Made by a program: the position numbers and the translations under genes. The notes beneath the pieces were generated by a model. The model was not told the origin of the DNA. It worked only from the letters and a program-made list of their open reading frames with translations, and did not search any database. DNA of 64,000 nucleotides. Source: JABFRZ01 sp964631945 (GTDB lineage Bacteria > Planctomycetota > UBA1135 > GCA-002686595). Positions within the stretch are counted from its first letter, which is position 1, and each line of letters starts with the position of its first letter. The stretch is from the NCBI GenBank assembly GCA_964631945.1, contig CAZWAY010000023.1:15660-79659 (forward strand). The letters run 5' to 3'. Shown here piece after piece: positions 42,803 through 51,551 of the stretch.

Positions 42803-45800
42803 ATGGAGACCCCGCACCCGTCCCCGGACGTCCTGCTCGCAGAGACGCGTTTCGTGAACTCCCTCGCGCGGGCGTTGCTCGCGGATGACGGCGCGGCCGA
42901 GGATCTGGCCCAGGAGAGCTGGCTGCGCTTCCTGAAGCGTCCGCCGCGCGCGCTGGGGGCCACGCGCGCCTGGCTGCGGGTGGTGACCTCGCGCCTGGCG
43001 GTCGAGGACCTGCGCACGCGTGCGCGCCGGGCCGCGCGCGAGGAGCGTGCCGCGCGCGCCGAGGCCCTGCCCTCGGTCGACGAGGAGCTGGCGCACACCG
43101 AGGTCCTGCGCTCGGTGGCCGAGGCCGTGCTCGCGCTCGAGGAGCCCTATCGCACGCCGGTGTTGCTCGCCTACTGGCGTGGCTGGGACGCACGCCGCAT
43201 CGCCCGCGAGACAGGCACGCCGCTCGCGACCGTGCGCAGCCGGCTGCAGCGCGCGCACCAGCGGCTGCGCGAGCGTCTCGACGCGAGCCACGGACGCGAG
43301 GCATGGGCGCTCTCGCTCTCGTCGTTGCCCGGGCTCCAGGGCGCGAGCGCCGCGGCGCTGGCAGCCGGCATGATCGTGCTCGCGGGGGTGGCGGCGGGGT
43401 TCCACTTCCTGTGGCCGCGCGCGGAGCGCGGCGGGGACCTCGCTCTCGCCGACTCCGCTGCGTCCGGGCCATCCATGGCCGCCGGCGTCGTCGAACCCGC
43501 GGCGCGCGGTGGGCCTCCTCCGCCTGCGCGGACCGAGGTCGCGAGAGTGGCCAGGGTCCTGCGCGTCTCCGGCACCGTCGTCGATCTCCCCTGCGACGAG
43601 CTCGCGCTTCCGGCGCGGCCTGCGGCCGGGCTCGTGCTGCGCGCCAGGCTGGTCGAGGGTCCGTGGAGTCCGGCGGTGCTGGTCGAGGCCAGCACGACCA
43701 CGGACGAGGACGGCCGCTTCGACCTCGAGCTTCCCGTCGAGCCTTCCGATCCGGGCAGGCCGGGCCTCCACCTGGGGCTCTCGGCCGCGGCCNNNNNNNN
43801 NNNNNNNNNNNNNNNNNNNNNNNNNNNNNNNNNNNNNNNNNNNNNNNNNNNNNNNNNNNNNNNNNNNNNNNNNNNNNNNNNNNNNNNNNNNNCGAGCCTT
43901 CCGATCCGGGCAGGCCGGGCCTCCACCTGGGGCTCTCGGCCGCGGCCGACGAGCTCTACCGCGCGCTCGTGTCCACCACCGAGCTCACCCATCCGCTACC
44001 CGAATTCGCGCTCCGCCGCGCGCCCCACGGCGTCCTGCACGGGAGCGTGAGCGACGTTCGCGGCCAGCCCGTGCCCGACCTCGAGCTCGACCTGCACGAC
44101 GTCGTCGTGACCAGCGCGGCGGACGGACGCTTCACGACCCGCGAGGTGCGCAAGTCGCCCGCGATCTCTCTCGGCGGTCTGGACTACGCGCTGCTCGGCT
44201 GGGAGGGCGGGCAGGAGCTCGAGGAGGGTGGCTTCCGGCCCCTGCGCGTGCACGTCGGTCCGGCCGCGCGCCTGCGCGTGCGCGTGGTGGATCGCAACGG
44301 TACAGGGCTCTCCGGCGTCGGCGTGAGCACGACCCTGCCGGAGTGCGAGCAGGCGCGGATCGTGGGGGATTCCCGTGAGCGGCGCACGCAGCTCCTGACG
44401 AGCGAGCCCCGGGTCACGGCGCGGACCGACGAGCAGGGCGTCGCCCTGCTCGAACGCGTGTGGGGCGATTGCAAGCTGCGCGTGCGCCTCGAGTCGGGCT
44501 GCGAGCAGTACGCCAGCGAGGCCATGCGCGCCGGCCAGCTGTCGCTTTCCGGCGGTCCGAGCGCGGGGCAACCGATCGTGATCGCGCGCGGGAGCGAGCT
44601 GTTCCTCGAAGCGCGCTTCGGCGCGGAGCGCGACCTGGCGGGCGAAGTACGCCTCCCGGATGGCTCACCCGCGCCGGGCGCCCGCGTGGAGGTCGTCGAC
44701 CTCGGCCGGGGCGACGCGTGGAGTCGTCCGCTGCTCCTCTCGCTCGCCTGCGACGAGCGCGGCCGCTTTGCGGGTCATGTGCGCAGCGCAGAGCTCGCGG
44801 GGCCGTTGCGCGTGACCGCCAGCGCTCCGGATCTCGGGTCGTCCCCCGGCGAGGGCAGGGCACTCCGGGGTCTCGGCTACGCCGGTGCGCGCGCCGTGGG
44901 GGACGTGGACTCGCTCGAGATGCCCGCCGCGCGCCTCGAGCTGGCCCTCGGCGACGCCGAGAGGCTCGCGCAGATCGTGCTCACGCTCGGCCCACGCCAC
45001 GCCATCCGCGGCACGCTGCTCGACCGGGACGGGCGGCCGGTGGCCGGCCCCGGCCTGGGTAGATCGCGGATCTGGGCCGCGCCCGAGGGCAGTTCCTACC
45101 ACGGTCATGGCGTGCTGGCGCGCGCGCTCGCGGGCCGACCGGGGGCCTTCGAGATCCCCGGGCTCGAGCCCGGGCGCTACGACCTCTTCGTGTCGGAGGA
45201 GCTCGAGGACTTCTACTCGTTCGAGAACTTCCTGCACCGCTTCCCGTCCATCGAGGCCGGCGCGGGCGAGCTCGAGCTGCGCCTGCCCGCGCGTCGCGAG
45301 GTGCGCATCCGCGTGCGCCTCCGGGGAGGGGAGCCGCGCTCGACGCTCGTGCTGCACCGCAAGCTGTTTCCGCAGCGCCCGCCCGAGGTCGCGCGCGCGC
45401 GCGCGTTCGAGCGCGTCGTCGGTGCGTCACCCTGGCCCTCCGGGGTGAACTACGGCTTCGCGGGCATCAGCGGGGACTCGACCGAGCTCGGCCAGGCCAG
45501 CGACGGTCTCGACTCGTTCGAGGGCCGCGAGCACGAGCTCCATCCGCTGGAGCCGGGCTGGTACGCGATCGGCGTGCACCCCACGGGGCCCGAAGGCGAG
45601 AGCGGATACTTCCCGCAGGCCACGCCGCTCCTGTGGTTCGACGAGGGCGAGCACGTGGTCGAGTTCGAGCTCCTGCCGGCGGCCACGCTGCGCGGGCGCG
45701 TGGTGGGCGATGCGGCGGGTGAGTTCCTGGCGCTGGCGCTGGCGGACGAGCGCGGCGCGCTGGTTTCGGTGGCCGCGATCACCGGTTCCACGCATGCGAC

Positions 45801-45972
45801 GGCGATCGTGGACACCAGTGCGAACGGCGAGTTCGTGCTGCACCACGCGCCCAGCGGCGCGTTTCGCCTGCGTTGTGGCGCGCGCGCCGAGCTCGCGCGC
45901 GGCGAATTCCGCGTCGAGCTGCCGCTCACGCTGCTGCCCGGCGAGAACGCGCGCGTGGAGCTGCGTCCGTAG
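42803..45972 (+). CDS. ECF sigma factor fused to membrane segment and carboxypeptidase-regulatory-like repeats (contains assembly gap)
   Basis: Starts at ATG 42803 behind GGGGGAGG. Residues 12-80 are sigma region 2 (DDGAAEDLAQESWLRFL) and 100-160 region 4 (ALEEPYRTPVLLAYWRGWD, TPLATVRSRLQRAHQRL). A membrane helix (183-205, AALAAGMIVLAGVAAGFHFLW) leads to a long outer part with several CarboxypepD-reg-like domains (VLHGSVSDVRGQPVPDLEL, AGEVRLPDGSPAPGARVEV, RGTLLDRDGRPVAGP). The frame changes across 100 Ns, but the same 55 bases stand on both sides; merging that overlap gives one uninterrupted 1004-residue protein. So the gene is probably intact. It mirrors the fusion at 32031-33752. Confidence 0.82.
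43738..43792 (+). repeat. 55-bp contig-end overlap, left copy
   Basis: Identical to 43893-43947, on the other side of the N run. Length and position suggest two contig ends sharing one k-mer that the scaffolder did not merge. Confidence 0.95.
43793..43892. other. Scaffold gap, 100 N
   Basis: Exactly 100 unknown bases, the usual placeholder size. The flanks are the same 55 bases, so the real distance is probably minus 55 rather than plus 100. Confidence 0.97.
43893..43947 (+). repeat. 55-bp contig-end overlap, right copy
   Basis: Second copy of 43738-43792. Joining the copies restores the reading frame of the sigma fusion gene. Confidence 0.95.
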
Positions 45973-45990
45973 GACGCGCGGGCCGCGCTG

Positions 45991-46365
45991 CTACGGCTCG
46001 ACGCTGGTGATGCGCACGCCGTAGTGGTTGTCGATGGTCACGATCTCGCCGTGGGCGACGATCTTGCCGTTGACCAGGATGTCGGCCGGCTCGTGGGACT
46101 CGCGGTCGAGTTCGAGCAGCGCGCCCGACTTCAGGCGGCACAGGTCGCCGAGCGTCAGGCGCACGCGGCCGAGCTGGACGGTCACGGGAATCGGCACGTC
46201 CGAGAGCTGCTGCAGCGAGAGCTCCTCGCCGCCCGCGCCGGCCTGGGCCAGCTCCTCGAGGGTGCGCGTGCCGACGGCCACGGCGTCGGCGGCCTGCGCG
46301 AGGGCCTGCTCGAGCTTGGCTCCCGACGAGGTCGGCTGGGGCGTCCTGGACTGGGCTTCGCTCAT
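45991..46365 (-). CDS. fliN: Flagellar motor switch protein FliN
   Basis: The 124-residue product ends in a SpoA/FliN domain: LSDVPIPVTVQLGRVRLTLGDLCRLKSGALLELDRES and DILVNGKIVAHGEIVTIDNHYGVRIT, nearly textbook for FliN. FliN forms the lower C-ring, where FliH and CheY bind. The start ATG 46365 overlaps the fliM stop (ATGA). This is the last gene of the reverse flagellar run; the sigma fusion gene converges on it across 18 bases. Confidence 0.95.
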   Translation of the reverse strand: MSEAQSRTPQPTSSGAKLEQALAQAADAVAVGTRTLEELAQAGAGGEELSLQQLSDVPIPVTVQLGRVRLTLGDLCRLKSGALLELDRESHEPADILVNGKIVAHGEIVTIDNHYGVRITSVEP

Positions 46366-47270
46366 GCTCGGGAGATCGCGGCGGACATCGGGTGGACGCT
46401 CAGGCGCTCGATGCGCACGGCCAGGCGGCCGCGATGGCTGCCGAGGCGCGCCTGCGCCAGGGCCAGGCCCTCGAGGCTGAGCGTGGTGGGATCGCCGAGG
46501 CGCGCCTCGAGCGGGATCACGTCGCCCTCCTCGAGGGCGAGCAGCTGGTCGAGCGAGATCTCGCAACCCGCGAGGCACGCGCTGAGCTCGACCTCGACGC
46601 GCTCGAGGTGCGCGGGCAGGGCCGCGGGCACGCTGGCGGCGCTCTCCTTCTCGCCCTCGATGCCGGGCAGGTAGAGGCGCAGGGCGCTCGCGTGTCCGCC
46701 CAGCTCGAGCGCGAGCCGGACCTCGAGGCGGTGCGACTGGGCCTCGGGCCCGGCCTCGCGCCAGGAGCCGAGTTCGCTGGCCACCTGCACCAGCGCGAAG
46801 TCGGCGGTCGCGAGGCCCAGCACGCCCGTGACGGCGCGCGCGACCTCGGCCAGGAACTGGTTCGCGATGCGCACCTCGGTGGGGGAGAGGCGGCGCGCCG
46901 TCGCGGCCGTCGTGCTGCGCGCGCCGAGGATGGACTCGACCGCGCGGGCCGCGGCCGCCGAGTCCCATACCAGCCAGGCCGGGGCCTTGTTGCAGCGCAG
47001 TCGCTGCACGCACAGCGGCTCGGCGGCGGCGGCGAAGAGCGCGTCGGCGTCGGCCTCGCCCAGGCCGGCCAGGCTCAGCGCGGCCGGCAGTCCGGCCTGC
47101 TCGCCGAGCTTCTTCTCCAGCGCCGGCAGCAGGTTCTTCAGCGCCAGCTGCAGCTCCGCCAGGCGTGCGGGACCCAGCCGGCGCGGCTGGCGGAAGTCGC
47201 GCGGCGCCACGCCCTGGGCGGGCTTCCTGCGGCCGAGCACGGCCTGGACCTCTCGCACGACTTCGCTCAC
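46362..47270 (-). CDS. fliM: Flagellar motor switch protein FliM (divergent)
   Basis: The 302-residue product has a FliM-type middle domain (DFRQPRRLGPARLAELQLALKNLLPALEKKL, RLSPTEVRIANQFLAEVARAVTGVL) and a C-terminal SpoA domain (LERVEVELSACLAGCEISLDQLLALEEGDVIPLEARL). It sits between a FliL-like gene and fliN with overlaps of four bases or gaps of four, so it is in the operon. The usual N-terminal CheY-binding peptide (LSQxEIDALL) is not seen; the first residues read SEVVREVQAVLG. The GGxG loop of classical FliM is also not obvious. Confidence 0.85.
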   Translation of the reverse strand: MSEVVREVQAVLGRRKPAQGVAPRDFRQPRRLGPARLAELQLALKNLLPALEKKLGEQAGLPAALSLAGLGEADADALFAAAAEPLCVQRLRCNKAPAWLVWDSAAAARAVESILGARSTTAATARRLSPTEVRIANQFLAEVARAVTGVLGLATADFALVQVASELGSWREAGPEAQSHRLEVRLALELGGHASALRLYLPGIEGEKESAASVPAALPAHLERVEVELSACLAGCEISLDQLLALEEGDVIPLEARLGDPTTLSLEGLALAQARLGSHRGRLAVRIERLSVHPMSAAISRA

Positions 47271-47274
47271 GGCG

Positions 47275-48078
47275 TCACTGCGTCAGGAAGGTGTTGAAGT
47301 AGACGTTGCGCACGCGTCCGAAGGCTCCGACCGGGACGCGCCCGGCGAAGTCGCCGTGCAGGCTGCTCACGTCCAGGTACACGCCCTTGCCGCGCGCGTC
47401 GGACACGAACAGGTCGGTCTCGTCGCCCTTGAAGATCACTTCCTTGCCGTCGTCGAGGCGCGCGCCCTTGCGCGTGGCGTCCAGGTGCACGGCGTGCTCG
47501 TAGAACAGCCCGCGCATGCTGGCGCGCGCGCTCGAGCGTCCCGGGCGCAGACCGCTCTCCTCGTGCGCGCCCTCGGGCGAGTGTTCGTCGCCGATGTGCA
47601 CGGGGAACAGCACCGGATCGAGCGCCAGGCGCAGCTCGTCGCGGAAGACCTCGCGGCCCACGGCGTTGTCGAGCTCGCCCTTGGTCTTCTGCGAGGCGGT
47701 GCGCAGCACGGCGTCGGTCAGCTTGGCCTGGTACAGCGGCTGCGAGGCGCGCGAGGTGGCATAGGCCTCCTCGAAGGCGTCCACCTCGACGTTGAGCTTG
47801 AGCGAGAGGTAGTGCTTGCCACCGTCACCCGCCAGGTTCACCTGGAACCCGGCCGAGGGCGAGATGTCGGCCATGAACGGACCCGCGACGCGGCGCGTCT
47901 CGGCGTCATGACCGCCCGAGGGCACGGCCACCATCGAGAGCGCCCACGCGAGTCCGATCAGGCCCACCACGCCGCCGCCCAGGAGCACGCCCTTCTTCTT
48001 GGCGGGCGGGGCGCTCGCGGCGCTGGCGGGCTCGACGACGCCGCCTTCTTCGGCGGGCTTCTTCTCCTCGTTGGCCAT
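47275..48078 (-). CDS. FliL-like flagellar protein (long paralogue)
   Basis: The 267-residue product has a lysine/glutamate/alanine-rich cytoplasmic start, one membrane helix (GVLLGGGVVGLIGLAWALSMVAV) and an outer domain with the FliL cadence: FMADISPSAGFQVNLAGDGGKHYLSLKLNVEVD and later VYFNTFLTQ, like the VYFTEFVVQ-type FliL end. It is about 100 residues longer than FliL, with an insert in the middle. FliL stabilises stators under load. It ends four bases before fliM. A second, shorter FliL is at 50079-50591. Confidence 0.8.
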   Translation of the reverse strand: MANEEKKPAEEGGVVEPASAASAPPAKKKGVLLGGGVVGLIGLAWALSMVAVPSGGHDAETRRVAGPFMADISPSAGFQVNLAGDGGKHYLSLKLNVEVDAFEEAYATSRASQPLYQAKLTDAVLRTASQKTKGELDNAVGREVFRDELRLALDPVLFPVHIGDEHSPEGAHEESGLRPGRSSARASMRGLFYEHAVHLDATRKGARLDDGKEVIFKGDETDLFVSDARGKGVYLDVSSLHGDFAGRVPVGAFGRVRNVYFNTFLTQ

Positions 48079-48199
48079 GGGGGGAGCAGGGCGGTCGGGA
48101 CGGGGGGGGAACCGAGCCCTTATCGGTCCGGCGCGCGCGGGCCTTGACCGCCCGCGCCTGCTTCGGGAAGGGCTTTCTGCGCTCCGGGCGCGGCCCGGC

Positions 48200-48949
48200 C
48201 TACTCGCTGGCTTCGGTCACGACCACCAGCTGCACGCGCCGGTTGGCCTCGCGCGTCTGGTCGTCGCTGTTCTCGACCAGGGGGCGCGTGTCGGCCAGGC
48301 CCACGGCCGAGAGGCGCGTGCCCTCGAGCCCGCCCTCCTCGACCAGGTAGCGCACGACGCGCGCCGCGCGCGCGGCCGAGAGCTCCCAGTTCGAGGTGAA
48401 GAGCGCCGAGCGCACCGGCAGGTCGTCGGTGTGCCCCTCGACCACGATCGGTCCGCGCTGGGCGCCCACGACCCTGGCGATCTGGGCCAGGTTCTCGAGC
48501 GCCTCGGTGCGCAGGTTGGCGGTGCCGGCGCGGAAGTACAGGCTCTCCGGCAGCGAGATCACCACGCCGCGCGCGTCGTAGCGCAGGCCGACGACCGAGC
48601 CCAGACCGGCCGCGTCGATGCCCTCCTCCAGCGAGTCCTTGACGGCCTGGGCGCGCGGCGAGGCGGCCGCATAGCGGAACAGCGAGGGCTTGTCGGACAC
48701 GATCGCCGGCACCAGGGCCGAGCCCGCGCTGCCGCCGCGCTGGAGCGGCGAGCCCGAGCTGGGCGCGAAGACGCCGCTCTGGAAGGCCACGTTGACCGAC
48801 TCGGTGAAGCGCCCGACCTTGTTCGTGTCGACCTGCGACACGGCGAACATGACCACGAAGAAGGCGAACAGCAGCGTGATGAAGTCGGCGTAGGACACGA
48901 GCCAGCGCTCGTGGTTCACGTGCTCGTGCTTCTTGTGCTTCTTGGCCAC
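48200..48949 (-). CDS. motB: Flagellar motor stator protein MotB
   Basis: The 249-residue product shows a basic N-terminus (AKKHKKHEHVNHERW), the single helix with the proton-carrying aspartate (VSYADFITLLFAFFVVMFA), and a C-terminal OmpA-like peptidoglycan-binding domain (VVEGHTDDLPVRSALFTSNWELSAARAARV). It anchors the stator to the cell wall. motA lies 27 bases upstream. The 120 bases after it hold no gene. Confidence 0.95.
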   Translation of the reverse strand: MAKKHKKHEHVNHERWLVSYADFITLLFAFFVVMFAVSQVDTNKVGRFTESVNVAFQSGVFAPSSGSPLQRGGSAGSALVPAIVSDKPSLFRYAAASPRAQAVKDSLEEGIDAAGLGSVVGLRYDARGVVISLPESLYFRAGTANLRTEALENLAQIARVVGAQRGPIVVEGHTDDLPVRSALFTSNWELSAARAARVVRYLVEEGGLEGTRLSAVGLADTRPLVENSDDQTREANRRVQLVVVTEASE

Positions 48950-48976
48950 GGGGTGCGGAGGCGCAGCGTGCGCGCG

Positions 48977-49780
48977 CTAGGCCGCGGCCTTGGCCTTGGC
49001 GGGATCGGCGGCGTGCTTGTCGGAGCCGTGCCCGTGCACGAAGACCGACAGCTTGCCCTCGATCAGCTTGGGGTTCTCGCCCTGCTGGATGGCGATCGCG
49101 CCGAGCATGATCATCTCGCGCAGGATCATCTCCTGGCGGTGCTTCATCTTCAGCTTGTTGGCCGCCGGCAGGCACACGATGTTGGCCGCGCCGACGCCGT
49201 AGATCGTGGCCACGAAGGCCACGGCGATACCGGAGCCGACCTTCTCGATGTCGGACAGGTTCGACATCACGTGGATCAGGCCGAGCACGGCCCCCAGGAT
49301 CCCGACCGTCGGGCAATAGCCGCCGGCGGCCTCGTACACCTTGGCCGGGATCTCGCCCTTCTCGTCGAGCTCGTGCAGCTCGAGCTCGAGCGTCTCGGAG
49401 ATGGTCTTCGAGTCGACCCCGTCGACCACCATCAGGAAGGCCTTCTTGAAGAACGGATCGGTGGCCTTCTGCACGTGCTCCTCGAGCGCGATGATGCCCT
49501 CGCGCCGCGCGATCTGGGCGTAGCGCACGATCTCGTCCAGCACCGCGCGTCCGTCCTGGGCCTTGTTCCCGAAGAACAGCGTGACGGCCTTCATGGCCTT
49601 GATGAACTCGTCCAGCGGGAAGCCCACCATCGTGGCCCCGAGCGTGCCGCCGAACACGATCAGCGCGGCCGTGGGCTGGATGATGGACGACAGGTGACCG
49701 CCTTCCAGGTGGTTGCCCAGCAGGATCAGGCCGAAGGCGCAGCCGAGGCCGGCGATGGTTCCGAGGTCGAGCTTCTTCAT
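48977..49780 (-). CDS. motA: Flagellar motor stator protein MotA
   Basis: The 267-residue product has four membrane helices and a large cytoplasmic loop in MotA order: LDLGTIAGLGCAFGLILLGNHLEG, AALIVFGGTLGATMVGFP, the loop (GVDSKTISETLELELHELDEK), then PTVGILGAVLGLIHVMSNL and GSGIAVAFVATIYGVGAANIVCLP. It conducts ions with MotB and drives rotation against FliG. Its start overlaps the flbD stop (ATGA) and motB follows after 27 bases. Confidence 0.96.
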   Translation of the reverse strand: MKKLDLGTIAGLGCAFGLILLGNHLEGGHLSSIIQPTAALIVFGGTLGATMVGFPLDEFIKAMKAVTLFFGNKAQDGRAVLDEIVRYAQIARREGIIALEEHVQKATDPFFKKAFLMVVDGVDSKTISETLELELHELDEKGEIPAKVYEAAGGYCPTVGILGAVLGLIHVMSNLSDIEKVGSGIAVAFVATIYGVGAANIVCLPAANKLKMKHRQEMILREMIMLGAIAIQQGENPKLIEGKLSVFVHGHGSDKHAADPAKAKAAA

Positions 49781-50082
49781 GCGGGGATCTCCAGGGGGGC
49801 ACGGTCGGAGCCGAATTCGAGCTCGGACGCGCGCTCGTCCTCGCGCCTGGGCAGGGCCAGGGCGTGGGGGGTGTGGCTGAGCGCGCCCGGCAGTCCGGCG
49901 CGTTCCAGCACGCTCGCGCGCCAGTCGCGCACGAGCTCCAGCAGCTCGTCCACGCTCTCGCGCACCACCAGGCTGGCGCCCGTCACCAGGCGGATGGTCG
50001 AGTCCGGGTGGGCCTCGATGGACTCGAGCAGGTCGCAGTTGAGCACGATCTCGCGGCGGTCGAGGCGGGTGACGCGGATCAT
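49777..50082 (-). CDS. flbD: Flagellar FlbD family protein
   Basis: The 101-residue product starts at ATG 50082, overlapping the fliL stop. The first 70 residues match the FlbD family (IRVTRLDRREIVLNCDLLESIEAHPDSTIRLVTGASLVVRESVDELLELV); a charged tail of 30 residues is extra. FlbD of this small type occurs next to motA in many spirochaete, firmicute and planctomycete flagellar operons; its function is not settled. It should not be confused with the Caulobacter regulator of the same name. Confidence 0.92.
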   Translation of the reverse strand: MIRVTRLDRREIVLNCDLLESIEAHPDSTIRLVTGASLVVRESVDELLELVRDWRASVLERAGLPGALSHTPHALALPRREDERASELEFGSDRAPLEIPA

Positions 50083-50591
50083 TGGACGAGGAACTCCGTG
50101 AACAGGACGTCGAGCACGCGCGCCGGGGCCGGATCGTGGGCGGCGTCGTAGAACGGCGCCTGCTCGAGCAGCGTCTGGGTGACGGCCAGGAGCTCGGCCC
50201 GCAGGCGCTCCTTGCCCTCCGCGGTCGTCAGCTCGGCCGAGCGCATCTTCGCCAGCAGGGCCAGGATCCGGTCGCGCAGCTTGACGTGCGCCAGGCCCGT
50301 CGCGGCGCGCTCGGCCAGCGCGCGCTGGTCGAGCACGAGCCGCAGGTTCAGGCGGAAGTAGCGGTCGCCCGCGGGGTCGGACAGGTTGAGGATGAAGGGC
50401 TCGAGGAACACGCTGGTCGGCTCGACCACCACCGGCGGCTTGGCGGGCGCCTCCTTGGCGGCGCCGGCCTTGCGCTGGAAGGCGACCACGCCGCCGCCGA
50501 GCACGAGCACGCCCGTGGCGACGAGGATCCACGTCTTGCCGCCCGACTTGGACGGAGCGGCCGTGGCCGGCTGGCCCTGGGGAGTGGACAT
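50079..50591 (-). CDS. fliL: Flagellar basal body-associated protein FliL
   Basis: The 170-residue product has a short cytoplasmic start, one membrane helix (TWILVATGVLVLGGGVVAF) and a FliL domain (VFLEPFILNLSDPAGDRYFRLNLRLVLD ... VLDVLFTEFLVQ). The length is typical. FliL surrounds the MotAB stator. It overlaps flbD by four bases; a 98-bp gap separates it from the MotE-like gene upstream. Confidence 0.92.
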   Translation of the reverse strand: MSTPQGQPATAAPSKSGGKTWILVATGVLVLGGGVVAFQRKAGAAKEAPAKPPVVVEPTSVFLEPFILNLSDPAGDRYFRLNLRLVLDQRALAERAATGLAHVKLRDRILALLAKMRSAELTTAEGKERLRAELLAVTQTLLEQAPFYDAAHDPAPARVLDVLFTEFLVQ

Positions 50592-50689
50592 GCGGGGAGC
50601 ACCGGAGCGGGGAGCCCCGGGACCGGCGTGCTATCGGCCGCGCGCGCGGCCAAAGTGGAAGGCGAGCGCCGTTTCGGCCGGCGCGCGCG

Positions 50690-51454
50690 CTACTTCTTCC
50701 GGCCGCCCGCGGTCTTGGTCGAGGCGCGCGCCTTCTCGGTCGTGTAGGCGTCGACGTAGGCCTTCCAGTCCGCCCCCGGGACCTGGTTCAGGATCTCGCC
50801 CGCGCGCGTGTCGTCGCCCAGAGCGCGCAGGACCTTGGCCGCCTCCTCGGGCGGGAACTCCATGAGCTTCTTGGCCGCGGCCGCGGGCTCCTCCAGCGCG
50901 CCGATCACGCCGGCCACCTCGCTCCAGCGCGCGTCCTTGCTGGTCTGGGCCGCGTCCTCGAGGCGCGTGACCGCGGTCTCGCGCTCGCCCAGCTCGGCCT
51001 GCAGGCTCTCGAGGTGCAGGCGCAGCTCCTCCAGCGTCTTCAGACGCTCGGCCAGCTCGCCCTCGTCCTCGACCACCGCGCGTTCACGCCGTCCGAGCGC
51101 CAGTTCGCGCTGCTCCAGCTCCTCGCGCTTCTTCTTGATCTCCTCCGACAGGACGCGCAGCTCGCTCGAGGAGTACGGCGAAGGCAGCGTCCAGGCCGAG
51201 AGCACCCCCAGGCTGGCCTCGAGCACGGCCGCGTCGCTGAGGTTCTTGCCCTTCTCCTCCGAGCTCTCCGCGTGTTCCTCGCCCGCCGCCGGCTCGCCGT
51301 GCGGCGCACCCTCGGGCGGCGCCGGGAAGAGCTTCCCGATCACCGCCACCTGCCGCACGTCCCGCCCCGACAACGACACGAAGCCGACGAAGCAGACCAG
51401 GAAGAGCGAGAGACCGCCGACGGCCATGGCGCCGATCTCGATGAGCCGATTCAT
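50690..51454 (-). CDS. MotE-like flagellar protein (MgtE_N domain)
   Basis: The 254-residue product has an N-terminal membrane helix (AMAVGGLSLFLVCFVGFVSL), a long coiled coil (EEIKKKREELEQRELALGRRERAVVEDEG onward) and a C-terminal MgtE_N/FliG-like helical domain (VIGALEEPAAAAKKLMEFPPEEAAKVLRALGDD). Proteins of this layout, called MotE in some bacteria, act as MotC or motor chaperones or link stator and rotor. Location in the flagellar run supports that. It is the last flagellar gene before the restriction island, 97 bases away. Confidence 0.8.
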   Translation of the reverse strand: MNRLIEIGAMAVGGLSLFLVCFVGFVSLSGRDVRQVAVIGKLFPAPPEGAPHGEPAAGEEHAESSEEKGKNLSDAAVLEASLGVLSAWTLPSPYSSSELRVLSEEIKKKREELEQRELALGRRERAVVEDEGELAERLKTLEELRLHLESLQAELGERETAVTRLEDAAQTSKDARWSEVAGVIGALEEPAAAAKKLMEFPPEEAAKVLRALGDDTRAGEILNQVPGADWKAYVDAYTTEKARASTKTAGGRKK

Positions 51455-51551
51455 GGGGAAGCGCGCGGGGGATAGCGTGGACCAGGGAGCGAAGCGCTTT
51501 CCCTATCGGCCGCGAGGCGCGCGCGGCTGAACGGTTCTGGTCCGGGCGGGC

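Noticed and set aside
43793..43892. True frameshift in the second sigma fusion gene
   Set aside because: The frame change arises only from the arbitrary 100-N filler; the 55-base overlap on both sides restores one frame.
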